Source: a virus. Taken from it: DNA of 27,329 bases. Of this stretch, positions 7,694 to 15,574 are shown one piece after another (positions within the stretch are counted from its first letter, which is position 1; every line of letters begins with the position of its first letter). The stretch covers positions 1 to 27,329 of IMG/VR virus record IMGVR_UViG_3300007541_000156. One strand, 5' to 3'. The notes beneath the pieces were generated by a model, which saw only the letters and a list, made by a program, of their open reading frames with translations, made no database searches and had not been told where the DNA came from. Both the position numbers and the translations under genes were made by a program.

Positions 7694-8702
7694 TGAAGAA
7701 AAGTTCTTTACTCCTCTCTCCGCAAGTGAGTACCGTCTTCTAGACGTTCTATGCCTGCTATCTAAAGACGGCGTTGCTACTCCAACTATGGAAGAGCTTG
7801 CTAGAAACACCCAATCCAGCGAAGAGTCTGTTCGGCGTGCGCTCCGCAAGCTTGAAGAAGTTGGGCTACTAAAAGTTGAGCGTACTAAGCGCAACTTTGG
7901 TAAGTTCAATTACAACAAGTATTTCCTACTCTCACCATCCCACAAAAATGTGGATTTACCATCCCACAAATCTGTGGAAGAGAGTGTGGAACCATCCCAC
8001 AAAAATGTGGGGTCAACACATGACCATATCTATAGTAATGATATAGATAACAATAAAGAAATAAAGACTACGTCTTTATTTATGTTCGAGCCCGAACATA
8101 AAAGGAGAACGAAGGAGATTGTTTTGAAAGGATGGCAAGATGATGACGCCGAGTTATCTGGTTTTGGCTTATTCGATGATGAAGTACCAGCTTCCAAGAA
8201 ACCAGAGAAAGTCAGTAAGCGTTCTTCTAAGACCCGCAACCTTCGTCCTCAAGAAGAGTGGACTGCTTTAGACGTTGCTGCGGAGTTTGCTTCTAAGGTG
8301 TACGCCAAGCTCCCTGGGGCTATGAACGTAGTCAACACCGTGCAGTTGCAAAAGATACTCAGCAAAAACAGGAAGCAGTTCAACCTGACTCCAATTATTG
8401 AGCTGGAAGTTATGCGATTGTTTTTAGAGGACAACTGGTTTAAAACTAGTGCAAGAAGCTACCCTCAGTATGTACAGGGACGATTCCTAAAGTTTTTCAC
8501 CAGCCATTTGTCTGAAGCTCTAAAAAATCTTGGACTACATTCTGACCTAAGCATCACCGAGGAACACGCAATGTCAGCCTCTGGTCCTGAGTTCGTGTAT
8601 GCTTCTGACGGAACGAAATTTGACAACTCGATGCCAGGGCGGTATGACTTAATGCGTTATGAGGAAAAACTCAGGAGGGCAAATGACTCAGCAGCTAAAT
8701 AG
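7683..8702 (+). CDS. Winged-helix replication initiator-like protein carrying the putative origin
   Basis: This 339-residue protein starts with a winged helix-turn-helix at about residues 10-85 (SEYRLLDVLCLLSK, then TMEELARNTQSSEESVRRAL, a recognition helix and a wing ending FNYNKYFLL). Residues about 84-155 form a low-complexity linker with three PSHK(N/S)V peptide repeats. The C-terminal domain, about residues 190-295, is helical. This order (DNA-binding head, linker, C-terminal partner-binding domain) and the DnaC-like loader directly downstream match phage replication initiators of the lambda O / DnaD-like kind. The linker coding DNA holds three iterons and an AT-rich stretch with inverted repeats. 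A role as a plain transcription regulator is possible but less likely. It overlaps the loader gene by 20 bases. Confidence 0.7.
   Translation: MCTSEEKFFTPLSASEYRLLDVLCLLSKDGVATPTMEELARNTQSSEESVRRALRKLEEVGLLKVERTKRNFGKFNYNKYFLLSPSHKNVDLPSHKSVEESVEPSHKNVGSTHDHIYSNDIDNNKEIKTTSLFMFEPEHKRRTKEIVLKGWQDDDAELSGFGLFDDEVPASKKPEKVSKRSSKTRNLRPQEEWTALDVAAEFASKVYAKLPGAMNVVNTVQLQKILSKNRKQFNLTPIIELEVMRLFLEDNWFKTSARSYPQYVQGRFLKFFTSHLSEALKNLGLHSDLSITEEHAMSASGPEFVYASDGTKFDNSMPGRYDLMRYEEKLRRANDSAAK
7934..8010 (+). repeat. Three 20-base iterons with internal dyad symmetry
   Basis: The copies are at 7934-7953, 7958-7977 and 7991-8010. Copies 1 and 3 are identical (ACCATCCCACAAAAATGTGG); copy 2 differs at two positions (AAATC instead of AAAAA-T register). 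Each contains CCACA and TGTGG arms around 4 bases, a dyad suited to a dimeric protein. Start-to-start spacings are 24 and 33 bases, both multiples of three, so the peptide repeat PSHK(N/S)V is kept in frame. A lone GTGTGGA half-like site lies at 7984-7990. Confidence 0.85.
7934..8102 (+). other. Putative replication origin inside the initiator gene
   Basis: Three iterons (7934-8010) are followed directly by an AT-rich block: in 8027-8083 only 11 of 57 bases are G or C. Three perfect inverted repeats sit in and beside that block. TATCTATA / TATAGATA is at 8027-8049, AAATAAAGAC / GTCTTTATTT at 8059-8081 with a 3-base loop, and TTTATGTTCG / CGAACATAAA at 8079-8102 with a 4-base loop. Iterons plus an adjacent easily melted stretch within the initiator gene is the arrangement of lambda ori within gene O. 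The sequence pattern is seen directly; the origin function is inferred. Confidence 0.65.
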
Positions 8703-9396
8703 CCTGCAGAGACACTGGATACTAACAGGGGGGAACATTCCAAATCGTTTTATTGGAATGAAGCCCGAAGATGTAAAGCAGCGTGTAGGAGGGTTCTCTC
8801 CAGAAATTGAGTTTTGGCTAGACGATGTTTTAGATGGCAAGGTTATAAAGTCAGTCGGAGGCATCGGAAAAACTGGTGTAGGACTTTTGTTTGATGGTGG
8901 CCCTGGGTTAGGCAAGACAACACACGCAGTTGTAACCTTGCTAGAACTTATTAGACGTCTGCCTCAAAACGAAGCAGAGGGGCGAAAAGTTTTTGGGTAT
9001 TCCGCTTTGGATTACAACCGCAGTGCTCGACCTATTTACTACATGACTTTTCCAGATTTCTTAAATAGAAAGAAGTCTATGTTCGACGCAGAGCCAGAGC
9101 AGAAGAAAGAACTTCAACTGGAAATGGACGGTTTTCATGGACGCTCTGCCCTAGACCACTTAAATGTCAGAGTGTTGGTGTTAGATGACCTTGGCAAAGA
9201 GTATGGTTCTGAATACAACACAACAGGATTTGACGAGATACTTCGGTCTCGTTACGATAAGGCTCTACCTACAATTGTTACCACGAATACTCCGAGGGAA
9301 CAGTGGGCTAGAAAATATGGAGATGCAATGGGTAGTTTCGTACATGAGGCGTTTAAACGTGTCATAATAGGGACTACGGATTTGAGGAGGAATTAA
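8683..9396 (+). CDS. DnaC/IstB-type AAA+ ATPase, helicase loader
   Basis: This 237-residue P-loop ATPase shows Walker A GGPGLGKTT at residues 72-80 and Walker B VLVLDDLGKE with D168-D169. These are typical of DnaC/IstB-type AAA+ proteins. A later TIVTTNTPREQW fits sensor 1, and a basic C-terminal helix (HEAFKRV) with the arginine finger region follows. Phage proteins of this kind load the replicative helicase. The DnaB-like gene lies about 0.7 kb downstream and the initiator-like gene overlaps upstream. I chose ATG 8683 because AGGAGG (8673-8678) sits five bases before it; an in-frame ATG at 8659 lacks such a site. Confidence 0.8.
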   Translation: MTQQLNSLQRHWILTGGNIPNRFIGMKPEDVKQRVGGFSPEIEFWLDDVLDGKVIKSVGGIGKTGVGLLFDGGPGLGKTTHAVVTLLELIRRLPQNEAEGRKVFGYSALDYNRSARPIYYMTFPDFLNRKKSMFDAEPEQKKELQLEMDGFHGRSALDHLNVRVLVLDDLGKEYGSEYNTTGFDEILRSRYDKALPTIVTTNTPREQWARKYGDAMGSFVHEAFKRVIIGTTDLRRN

Positions 9397-9704
9397 TGAA
9401 AGAGTTTACTGTGGAGTCAGACTGGAGAACAGTTCAGCTATTTTTGACCAAAGAGTATGTAGCAGAAGTTGAGGTTAACTCTGCTGACAATAGAGAGGTC
9501 CGCTGCAACTGCAAGGGCTACCTAAACTTCAGTCGATGCAATCACGTAAAGTATGTCAAGAAGCACATGCAGGGCAACAACGGTCACTACACAATTAAGA
9601 TTCCACAAGAAGTTGACGAAGACTTGGCTGAGATGGCCATGACAGATTCTGAAATGTTTCGTCAGTTCATTATCGACTACGCAAAGGTAGAGGTCTTAGA
9701 TTGA
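9396..9704 (+). CDS. Small SWIM zinc-finger protein
   Basis: This 102-residue protein carries the SWIM pattern CxC...CxH: C37 and C39 in RCNCKGYLNF, then C48 and H50 in SRCNHVKYVKKHM. SWIM fingers bind zinc and usually contact DNA or protein; in host proteins they occur with SNF2 helicases and recombination factors. The C-terminal 40 residues form an acidic helix-rich tail. AGGAGG stands before the ATG, which overlaps the loader stop codon (TAATG). Its place between the helicase loader and the DnaB-like helicase gene, with a SNF2-type helicase further on, suggests a replication accessory role. The exact function is unknown. Confidence 0.65.
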   Translation: MKEFTVESDWRTVQLFLTKEYVAEVEVNSADNREVRCNCKGYLNFSRCNHVKYVKKHMQGNNGHYTIKIPQEVDEDLAEMAMTDSEMFRQFIIDYAKVEVLD

Positions 9705-10120
9705 GAAACGGGGATATCTCTAACGAGACCCCGCCCCGAATCATTGTGACGATTGACGTAGCCGTTCAATCAGAAGTAGACGAAGTCAAGCCACTTTTCG
9801 GCAAAGCTAGGGCAACTCGCAAGATAACTGCGCTAAACAACTCTCAGTTATCTCGACTCTGGAACGCTTCATTTCAATACGGACTTGCTGTAGAGCTGGC
9901 TGCTTTTGAAGCAGACGGCTGGACTCAGGAAAGCGTAGATAAACTTATGACTCGCCTAGATAATCGTGGTGGAAACCCGTTTAACTATGCTGAGCTATAC
10001 TCAACTTTTCAAGACTTAGTTGGAGAGCTACCATACAGAACCAATCTGAAAGCAGTGATAGATTTATCTGATAGGGTTGCACGATATGGGTCTTGGGGGC
10101 TTGACCTAAACAACTTGTAG
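9701..10120 (+). CDS. Hypothetical protein in the replication cluster
   Basis: I do not recognise this 139-residue protein. The first 30 residues are polar, with a short beta segment (PRIIVTIDVAV). From about residue 40 it is helical, with several conserved-looking aromatic and acidic positions (LSRLWNASFQYGLAVELAAF). There are no cysteines, membrane segments or nucleotide-binding motifs. The start is a TTG at 9701 that overlaps the upstream TGA by four bases, with AGAGG nearby. It is translationally linked to the SWIM protein and lies directly before the DnaB-like helicase, so a role in replication is likely by context only. Confidence 0.6.
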   Translation: MRNGDISNETPPRIIVTIDVAVQSEVDEVKPLFGKARATRKITALNNSQLSRLWNASFQYGLAVELAAFEADGWTQESVDKLMTRLDNRGGNPFNYAELYSTFQDLVGELPYRTNLKAVIDLSDRVARYGSWGLDLNNL

Positions 10121-10128
10121 GAGGGTAC

Positions 10129-11388
10129 GTGGCACACGACAACGAGTACAGGCTCGTAAGCAAGGTCATTGCTGACCGTGTAATTATCCCTGTCATTGAG
10201 CGTGGCATTCAAGACAGCTGGATTGTAGACGATGAGCTTCGTCGTGTATGGAAGTTTGTGCGTGAGCACTACGCCTCGTACCGTGAGGTTCCGACAGTTG
10301 TCGCAGTCACCGATAATTTTCCTAACTTCAAGTGTTTAAAAGTTGAAGACACTCTTGAATACCTACTTGACAAGATGGTTGAGTTTCGGAGACGAACACT
10401 CACTCGCAATGGTCTTGAACTTGTTATCGAAAAAATCGAAAAGAATGACCACGAGTCTGCTCTAAACGAAATGAGCAAGACCATAACCGTGGTCAACACC
10501 CAAGGAGTCATTGGTACTACTCACGTAGACTTGACTAAAGACCCTGACATTCGATTTCATGAATACGAGAGCTTGCAGAACCACGAACTGCTGGGAGTTC
10601 CAACGGGCTTTGAAAAGATAGATGAAGCCACCGCAGGGTTACAAGGTGGTCAGCTAATCACTGTTATTGCTCCTCCAAAAACTGGTAAATCTCAAATCGC
10701 CTTGAAGATGGCAATAAACGTACATCAAGCAGGCAAGATTCCCATGTTTCAGTCTTTTGAGATGAGCAACCGTGAGCAGTCACAGCGTCACGATGCGATA
10801 CGAGCGCACATCTCCAGTGCCCGTCTTCGAAGAGGAAAGCTAAACGCTACCGAAGAACAGCGGTACAGCGATTTACTAGAAACCATGAAAGACGAGCATC
10901 CGTTTCACCTAGTAGATGCTGTCAACGGATTAACTATTGATTCTTTAGTTGCCAAAGGCGAGCAGCTGAACCCCGACATCATGTTTGTCGATGGTGTATA
11001 CCTGATGCTTGACCAAGTAACTGGAGAGTCAAATACTCCGCAAGCACTAACGAACATTACCCGTGGGCTAAAGAGAGTAGCTCAAAAACTAGACATTCCT
11101 ATCGTAATTACAACTCAGACCTTGCTCTGGAAAATGCGTGGGGGCAAAGTTACTGCAGACTCAATCGGTTACTCATCTTCGTTCTTCCAAGATTCAGATG
11201 TTATTTTGGGTCTTGAACCGATTGAAGACGACGAAGAGTTGCGACTTCTAAAGATTGTTCAATCTAGGAATTGCCCACCTTCCGAAACTACTATTACTTG
11301 GAAGTGGGACACGGGCTGCTTCCACGATGAAATTGAAGACGAAAACTGCACGTACTGCACTCCGTGGGGAGGGTCTACCTTTGTATAA
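10129..11388 (+). CDS. dnaB: DnaB-type replicative helicase
   Basis: This 419-residue protein has a DnaB-like C-terminal RecA-fold helicase domain. It shows Walker A PPKTGKS with K187, the following MFQSFEMS strand (the usual SLEM region), Walker B IMFVDGVYLM with D288, and IPIVITTQ before the final motifs. The N-terminal 130 residues are helical, as in the DnaB N-domain. The protein is a little shorter than bacterial DnaB. The GTG start has a strong AGGAGGG eight bases upstream. It would unwind DNA at the fork together with the loader (8683-9396) and the primase whose start overlaps its stop. The C-terminal DENCTYC tail is an oddity that may bind metal weakly. Confidence 0.85.
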   Translation: MAHDNEYRLVSKVIADRVIIPVIERGIQDSWIVDDELRRVWKFVREHYASYREVPTVVAVTDNFPNFKCLKVEDTLEYLLDKMVEFRRRTLTRNGLELVIEKIEKNDHESALNEMSKTITVVNTQGVIGTTHVDLTKDPDIRFHEYESLQNHELLGVPTGFEKIDEATAGLQGGQLITVIAPPKTGKSQIALKMAINVHQAGKIPMFQSFEMSNREQSQRHDAIRAHISSARLRRGKLNATEEQRYSDLLETMKDEHPFHLVDAVNGLTIDSLVAKGEQLNPDIMFVDGVYLMLDQVTGESNTPQALTNITRGLKRVAQKLDIPIVITTQTLLWKMRGGKVTADSIGYSSSFFQDSDVILGLEPIEDDEELRLLKIVQSRNCPPSETTITWKWDTGCFHDEIEDENCTYCTPWGGSTFV

Positions 11389-12379
11389 CATCGAGAGAGT
11401 TCTTGAAGCTTTAGACATTGACTACACAGAGAGGGGCGACAACGCTCAAGCTCTATGCCCAATGCACGAGAGAATCACAGGAAACGTAGACCACAACCCA
11501 TCGTGGTACATCCACCTAGAGACTGGGCAACACATTTGTTTTTCTTGTGGCTATAAAGGGGGTATTCTACAGCTGGTCTGTGACATTAAAGAGTTTTATG
11601 TACAACTTTGGCAAACCACAGAATACGACTACAACTCTGCTCGTTCTTGGATTGCTGGAGCAGCTGAAATAACGATTGAAGAATTAAAAGAAAAGCTAAC
11701 CAAACTGCCAGAGTATGTTGCTCCCCCTCCACGGCCTATTGGAATGTCGGAAGCTCGTCTGGCAATTTATACAGAGCCAACAGACGAAGCACTCGCTGCT
11801 CGCAACATAACTAGAGAGGCAGCAGAGCACTACGGAGTTCTGTGGAACAAAAATACGCACACATGGATACTCCCTTTGCGAGAACCCGACACTAACAAGT
11901 TGATGGGGTGGCAAGAAAAAGGCACGGTAGATAGAACCTTTAACAATCGTCCAATGGGCCTACAAAAATCTAAAACACTATTTGGTGTGCAAGTCCAGCG
12001 TGAAGAAGGGGCCATAGTAGTGGAGTCACCCCTAGATTGCTTGCGCATGCACTCTGCGGGGTACACAGGGGCTGTTGCTACCTGTGGAGCTGTTATAAGT
12101 GAGGCTCAAGCAAAACTTTTGCGACGTTCTGATAAAATAGTTGCAGCCTTTGACAACCCCAACCTTGACACTGCTGGAAGAAAAGCATCTGAGCAGTTAC
12201 GCACATTTGCAAGGAAATATGGGTTAAATTTGTTCTTCTTCAACTATGGAGACACAACCAAGAAGGACCCAGGCGAAATGACTGACGAAGAAATTCGTTG
12301 GGGGATTTTGAACGCCAAGTCCGCAATTCTGGGGGAGTCAGCTTATGTTTCTAGGAACGCTGAAACCATATCAGGTTGA
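11381..12379 (+). CDS. DnaG-type primase with CHC2 zinc finger and Toprim domain
   Basis: This 332-residue protein has a CHC2-type zinc finger near its N-terminus (C26, H29, C53, C56) and a Toprim domain after residue 205. The Toprim Glu is in VVESPLD (E215), and the acidic pair is in FDNPNLDTAGRKA (D258 and D263), where the usual D-x-D spacing is widened. It lacks a helicase-binding C-terminal domain. The frame is open further upstream to an ATG at 11255. However, that would lie 134 bases inside the helicase gene, while TTG 11381 has GGGGAGGG eight bases before it and gives an 8-base overlap. That start also places the zinc finger at the normal distance. It would lay primers for the family-A polymerase. 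Confidence 0.8.
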   Translation: MYNIERVLEALDIDYTERGDNAQALCPMHERITGNVDHNPSWYIHLETGQHICFSCGYKGGILQLVCDIKEFYVQLWQTTEYDYNSARSWIAGAAEITIEELKEKLTKLPEYVAPPPRPIGMSEARLAIYTEPTDEALAARNITREAAEHYGVLWNKNTHTWILPLREPDTNKLMGWQEKGTVDRTFNNRPMGLQKSKTLFGVQVQREEGAIVVESPLDCLRMHSAGYTGAVATCGAVISEAQAKLLRRSDKIVAAFDNPNLDTAGRKASEQLRTFARKYGLNLFFFNYGDTTKKDPGEMTDEEIRWGILNAKSAILGESAYVSRNAETISG

Positions 12380-13907
12380 AGCAGTAGACAAGATGGTTGC
12401 GCAAAAGCGCATCCTTGTTGCTTATGAAATGGGCTTAGGGAAAACCCCTATGACGATTGCAGCCATTGAAGAGCTTCGCACTCAAGGCAAGATGACTAGA
12501 ACAGTACTTGTACTTTGTTTAGCATCTTTAAAATACCAGTGGCAAAAAGAAATCACTAAGTTCAGTGACTCTTCATCATTAGTAATTGATGGCACAAAAG
12601 TGCAGCGAGTCAAACAGTACGCTGAACTGGTCGATAACGATTACGTAATAATGAATTATGAACAGGTAGTAAATGACTGGGACACTATTAAGACTGCTGA
12701 GTTTGATGCAATCATTTGTGACGAAGCGACCGCCATCAAAGGCTTCAGGGCGAAGCGAGCTAAAAAGGTCAAAGAGCTTGCTAAGACTGTAGCTATAAAG
12801 TACGCCTTAACAGGCACCCCTATAGAGAACGGCAAACCCGAAGAAATCTACAGCATTATGCAGTTTGTAGATACCACGGTACTGGGACGCTTTGATTTAT
12901 TTGATAAAGCATTCATTGTTCGCAATCACTGGGGAGGCGTAGACCGCTACAGAAACCTAGACGTGCTTCATCGCACCCTGTCTAAGTGCTCTGTGCGTAA
13001 GTCTCAAAAAGACGAAGATGTAAAGCCGTATCTACCCGACGCTATTTATCGTGAACCAATCTTGGTTTCATTTGATACAAAATCTAAGGGAGTATATGAC
13101 GTAATTGCATCTGACCTTATGCAGCTGCTGCTAGACGCCCGAGAAACCTTTGGTGCGTCATTTAACCTAGCAGCCCACTACGGACAGTTCTCAGCAGACG
13201 ACCCAATGAACGAGCTGCGGGGGCAAATTATGTCAAGAATTACAGCAATGAGAATGCTGTGTTCTAGTCCAATTGTGCTGCAAAACAGTGCTACCGCATT
13301 TGACATGGACGCTGGAGGCAGTGCGTACGCCCACTCTTTGGGCGACATGATTTACACGATTAAACAATCGCCCAAGCTAGACACCACTATTACATACATA
13401 AAAGACCATTTAGATATAGACCCGTCATACAAAGCAGTTATTTTTGCGTCATACCTGGATTCTGTTCGAGTCATCGTTGACCGCCTAACTGCTGCTGGCT
13501 ATAACGCAGTTCGTTATACGGGTCAAATGAATGCAAAACAAAAGGAAGAGGCAAAGATTGCATTTCAAACCACAGAAGACATTAGAGTCTTGGTCAGCTC
13601 AGACGCAGGAGGCTACGGTGTTGACCTTCCCCAAGCAAACCTCCTTCTCAACTACGACCAGCCGTGGTCCTCAGGACTCTCGGTTCAGCGCAACGGTCGT
13701 ATCAATCGTGCGTCCAGTACATGGCCCAGTATCACGATTCAAGACATTCTTATGAAAGATTCAATTGAACAACGCCAGTATGATATGTTAAGACAGAAGG
13801 GAAATGTTGCTGAGGCAATCTTGGATGGAACCAACATTAACTCACGGGGTGGCGTTGACCTTACGGTTGGAAGTCTTATAGACTTTTTAACTAACAAACT
13901 AATTTAG
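12345..13907 (+). CDS. SNF2-type DNA helicase/translocase
   Basis: This 520-residue protein has all the main superfamily 2 motifs of the SNF2 class. Walker A is YEMGLGKT with K33. Motif II reads ICDEATAIK (DEAT where DEAH or DEGH is common). Motif III is ALTGTPIEN. Motif V is SSDAGGYGVDLP, and motif VI is QRNGRINR with its arginine fingers. Phage members of this family are thought to remodel forks or protein-DNA complexes; no nuclease domain is fused here. The ATG has GGGGGAG upstream and overlaps the primase gene by 35 bases. The stop codon TAG is part of the AGGAGGG site for the next gene. Confidence 0.85.
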   Translation: MFLGTLKPYQVEAVDKMVAQKRILVAYEMGLGKTPMTIAAIEELRTQGKMTRTVLVLCLASLKYQWQKEITKFSDSSSLVIDGTKVQRVKQYAELVDNDYVIMNYEQVVNDWDTIKTAEFDAIICDEATAIKGFRAKRAKKVKELAKTVAIKYALTGTPIENGKPEEIYSIMQFVDTTVLGRFDLFDKAFIVRNHWGGVDRYRNLDVLHRTLSKCSVRKSQKDEDVKPYLPDAIYREPILVSFDTKSKGVYDVIASDLMQLLLDARETFGASFNLAAHYGQFSADDPMNELRGQIMSRITAMRMLCSSPIVLQNSATAFDMDAGGSAYAHSLGDMIYTIKQSPKLDTTITYIKDHLDIDPSYKAVIFASYLDSVRVIVDRLTAAGYNAVRYTGQMNAKQKEEAKIAFQTTEDIRVLVSSDAGGYGVDLPQANLLLNYDQPWSSGLSVQRNGRINRASSTWPSITIQDILMKDSIEQRQYDMLRQKGNVAEAILDGTNINSRGGVDLTVGSLIDFLTNKLI

Positions 13908-13917
13908 GAGGGTACCT

Positions 13918-14361
13918 ATGGCGAGAGTTGCTCCAGAAGAGCCTCGTGAGTTTTACGACCCGAACGACTTCAATAGTCAGGTACGGGAATTTGTTCGTCT
14001 CAAGGAAACTATTGATTCCCTTGATAAGCGTCAGAAAGAATTGCGTGACCAGCTTATGGCTGTCCTTGATGAGGATGGCTATGAAGATGAGAAGGGCAAT
14101 GTTCTCTACGAGTTTGACGCTCCTATCGACGGTGTTGTCAGACTAGAAAAGCAGCGTCGTGCCACTCGTAAGTTAGACGAAACGAGAGCAGAAGAAATTA
14201 TTGAGACACACAGCCTTGGAGAAGACGTCTACAAGATGGTGCGAGTAATTGATGAAGACGCTCTAATGGCTGCTTTTTACGATGGTAAACTAACTGAAGA
14301 GGAACTAGATGAGATGTTCCCCGTAAATGTTGTTTGGGCACTGAGAACTCCTAAGAAGTAA
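13918..14361 (+). CDS. Hypothetical acidic coiled-coil protein
   Basis: This 147-residue protein is not recognised. Residues about 18-50 (FNSQVREFVRLKETIDSLDK and onward) predict a strong coiled coil. Residues about 50-85 look like strands around a GNVLYEFDAPIDG turn, and the C-terminal half is acidic and helical (TEEELDEMFPVNVVW). Its composition resembles small phage proteins that bind replication enzymes, but no motif settles this. It has AGGAGGG within the previous stop codon and a one-base gap to the MerR-like gene, so it is in the same operon. Confidence 0.65.
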   Translation: MARVAPEEPREFYDPNDFNSQVREFVRLKETIDSLDKRQKELRDQLMAVLDEDGYEDEKGNVLYEFDAPIDGVVRLEKQRRATRKLDETRAEEIIETHSLGEDVYKMVRVIDEDALMAAFYDGKLTEEELDEMFPVNVVWALRTPKK

Positions 14362-14362
14362 T

Positions 14363-14851
14363 ATGCCAGGAATGCGAAGCGAAGATGAGATTCTTCGTGC
14401 GTTTGAGGGGCTAGACACAGCCCCAGGGTCCCGCCATGCTCGTCGAGACCCAACTGAGCGTTCCGAACAACAGCGTAAAAAAGTTTTCACAGGCTCCAAT
14501 GGTTGGGATGAAAACCCAATCATAAAGACTGTGAATGGAATAGAAACTGAACTCTTTACTATTGGTGCGCTAGCACAGGCACTAGAAAAAGAGATTGTTA
14601 CTGTTCGTCTGTGGGAGAAGAAGGGTTACATTCCTATCGCTCCCTATCGCCTCCGCTCTAAATCACTTAACGGTAAAAAAGTTGGTGGTAACCGTGTATA
14701 CACACGGGAACTTATCGAAATAACTATCGAAGAGTTTGAGCGTCGTGGACTTATTGGGTCTGCACGTGTAGAGTGGAACAAGCTTCGTGACCTGACCTAC
14801 ACCTTGGTGGAGAGATGGTCACAAGCTACCAAACAAAATCGAGAGTCATAA
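14363..14851 (+). CDS. MerR-like helix-turn-helix protein
   Basis: This 162-residue protein has a MerR/excisionase-like winged helix at about residues 62-128. ELFTIGALAQALEKEIVTVR forms the HTH, LWEKKGYIPIAPYRL the first wing, and GGNRVYTRELIEI the typical wing-2 and following helix. The N-terminal 50 residues are polar and probably disordered. There is no C-terminal effector domain, so it is more like a phage regulator or an architectural DNA-binding protein than a metal-sensing MerR. It starts one base after the previous stop and is followed by a 43-base gap before the ssDNA-binding-like gene, where a regulatory site could lie. Confidence 0.65.
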   Translation: MPGMRSEDEILRAFEGLDTAPGSRHARRDPTERSEQQRKKVFTGSNGWDENPIIKTVNGIETELFTIGALAQALEKEIVTVRLWEKKGYIPIAPYRLRSKSLNGKKVGGNRVYTRELIEITIEEFERRGLIGSARVEWNKLRDLTYTLVERWSQATKQNRES

Positions 14852-14894
14852 GACCTCACATCCATATGAGAGCGCAAGCCTCAAGAAAGAAATC

Positions 14895-15563
14895 ATGACA
14901 ATACAAAATCCAGCAGTCGCAGCAAGCGACTACGAAAACGACCTCTACATTGAGGACACCCCAGACGCTCCAGCAGCTCACGGAACCACCGTGCAGGCAG
15001 GCTGGGACGCTGCAACCGATGTACTCACTCCGAAGAAGTCTGGTGATTACCCCACCGACTTCCGTTTCTCGGAAGAGCTACAGCTTGTTCGTTTCCTAGA
15101 GAACGAGCCATTTGCCGTTTACGAACAGCACTGGGTAGAAAAAGAGGGCAAGAAGTCATACGTGGCTCTTGGAGAAGATGACCCACTGACTGTGATAGCA
15201 GGCTTGAAGCCACGCCCAAAGTTTGCTTTCAACATCCTTAACCTTTCGGCAGATACGCCAGAGGTTCAGGTTTTGACTGCCCCAACCAGCCTTGCCCGTA
15301 TGCTCCGTGCAGCGAATGACGACCCACGTCGTGGTCCGCTTACGAAGTACTACTGGGCAGTATCCCGCTCAGGCATGGGACCTTCAACCACGTTCACCCT
15401 TGACCGTGTGAAGCCCACTGACCTGCAAGAAGAGTGGAACCTATCCCCAGAGACTATTGAGGAGGTCGCTAAGAACGCCCCCCGATACGACTCCTCCATT
15501 ATCAAGGTCGCTTCCTATGAGGAGCACCAGCAGATTGCTAGACAGCTAGTTTCTGTAGGATAG
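14895..15563 (+). CDS. Probable single-stranded DNA-binding protein, gp32-like
   Basis: This 222-residue protein resembles the core of T4-gp32-like ssDNA-binding proteins found in many actinobacteriophages. Suggestive stretches are FRFSEELQLVRFLENEPFAV, FAFNILNL and YYWAVSRSGMGPSTTFTLDR, which would be OB-fold strands. The first 45 residues are acidic and low in structure. Zinc-binding cysteines that gp32 uses are absent; where they would be expected, around EDDPLTVIAGLKP, there are none, and the whole protein contains no cysteine. It lies between the replication genes and the polymerase, which suits such a role. The codon use is richer in C-ending codons than its neighbours, which suggests strong expression. 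Confidence 0.5.
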   Translation: MTIQNPAVAASDYENDLYIEDTPDAPAAHGTTVQAGWDAATDVLTPKKSGDYPTDFRFSEELQLVRFLENEPFAVYEQHWVEKEGKKSYVALGEDDPLTVIAGLKPRPKFAFNILNLSADTPEVQVLTAPTSLARMLRAANDDPRRGPLTKYYWAVSRSGMGPSTTFTLDRVKPTDLQEEWNLSPETIEEVAKNAPRYDSSIIKVASYEEHQQIARQLVSVG

Positions 15564-15574
15564 TTTCACACTAC

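Noticed and set aside
7451-7909. Minus-strand open frame of 152 codons
   Set aside because: It is the shadow of the membrane-protein and initiator genes, has no ribosome binding site and no recognisable product.
7934-8010. Repeats as a CRISPR array
   Set aside because: Only three 20-base copies with 4- and 13-base gaps, in frame within a gene; no spacer-sized unique segments.
11255-11380. Primase starting at ATG 11255
   Set aside because: This would place 134 bases of overlap in the helicase gene and add residues with no family likeness; TTG 11381 has a strong ribosome binding site.
14852-14894. Promoter or operator before the SSB-like gene
   Set aside because: Only a 4-base dyad and no convincing -35/-10 pair were seen in the 43 bases.
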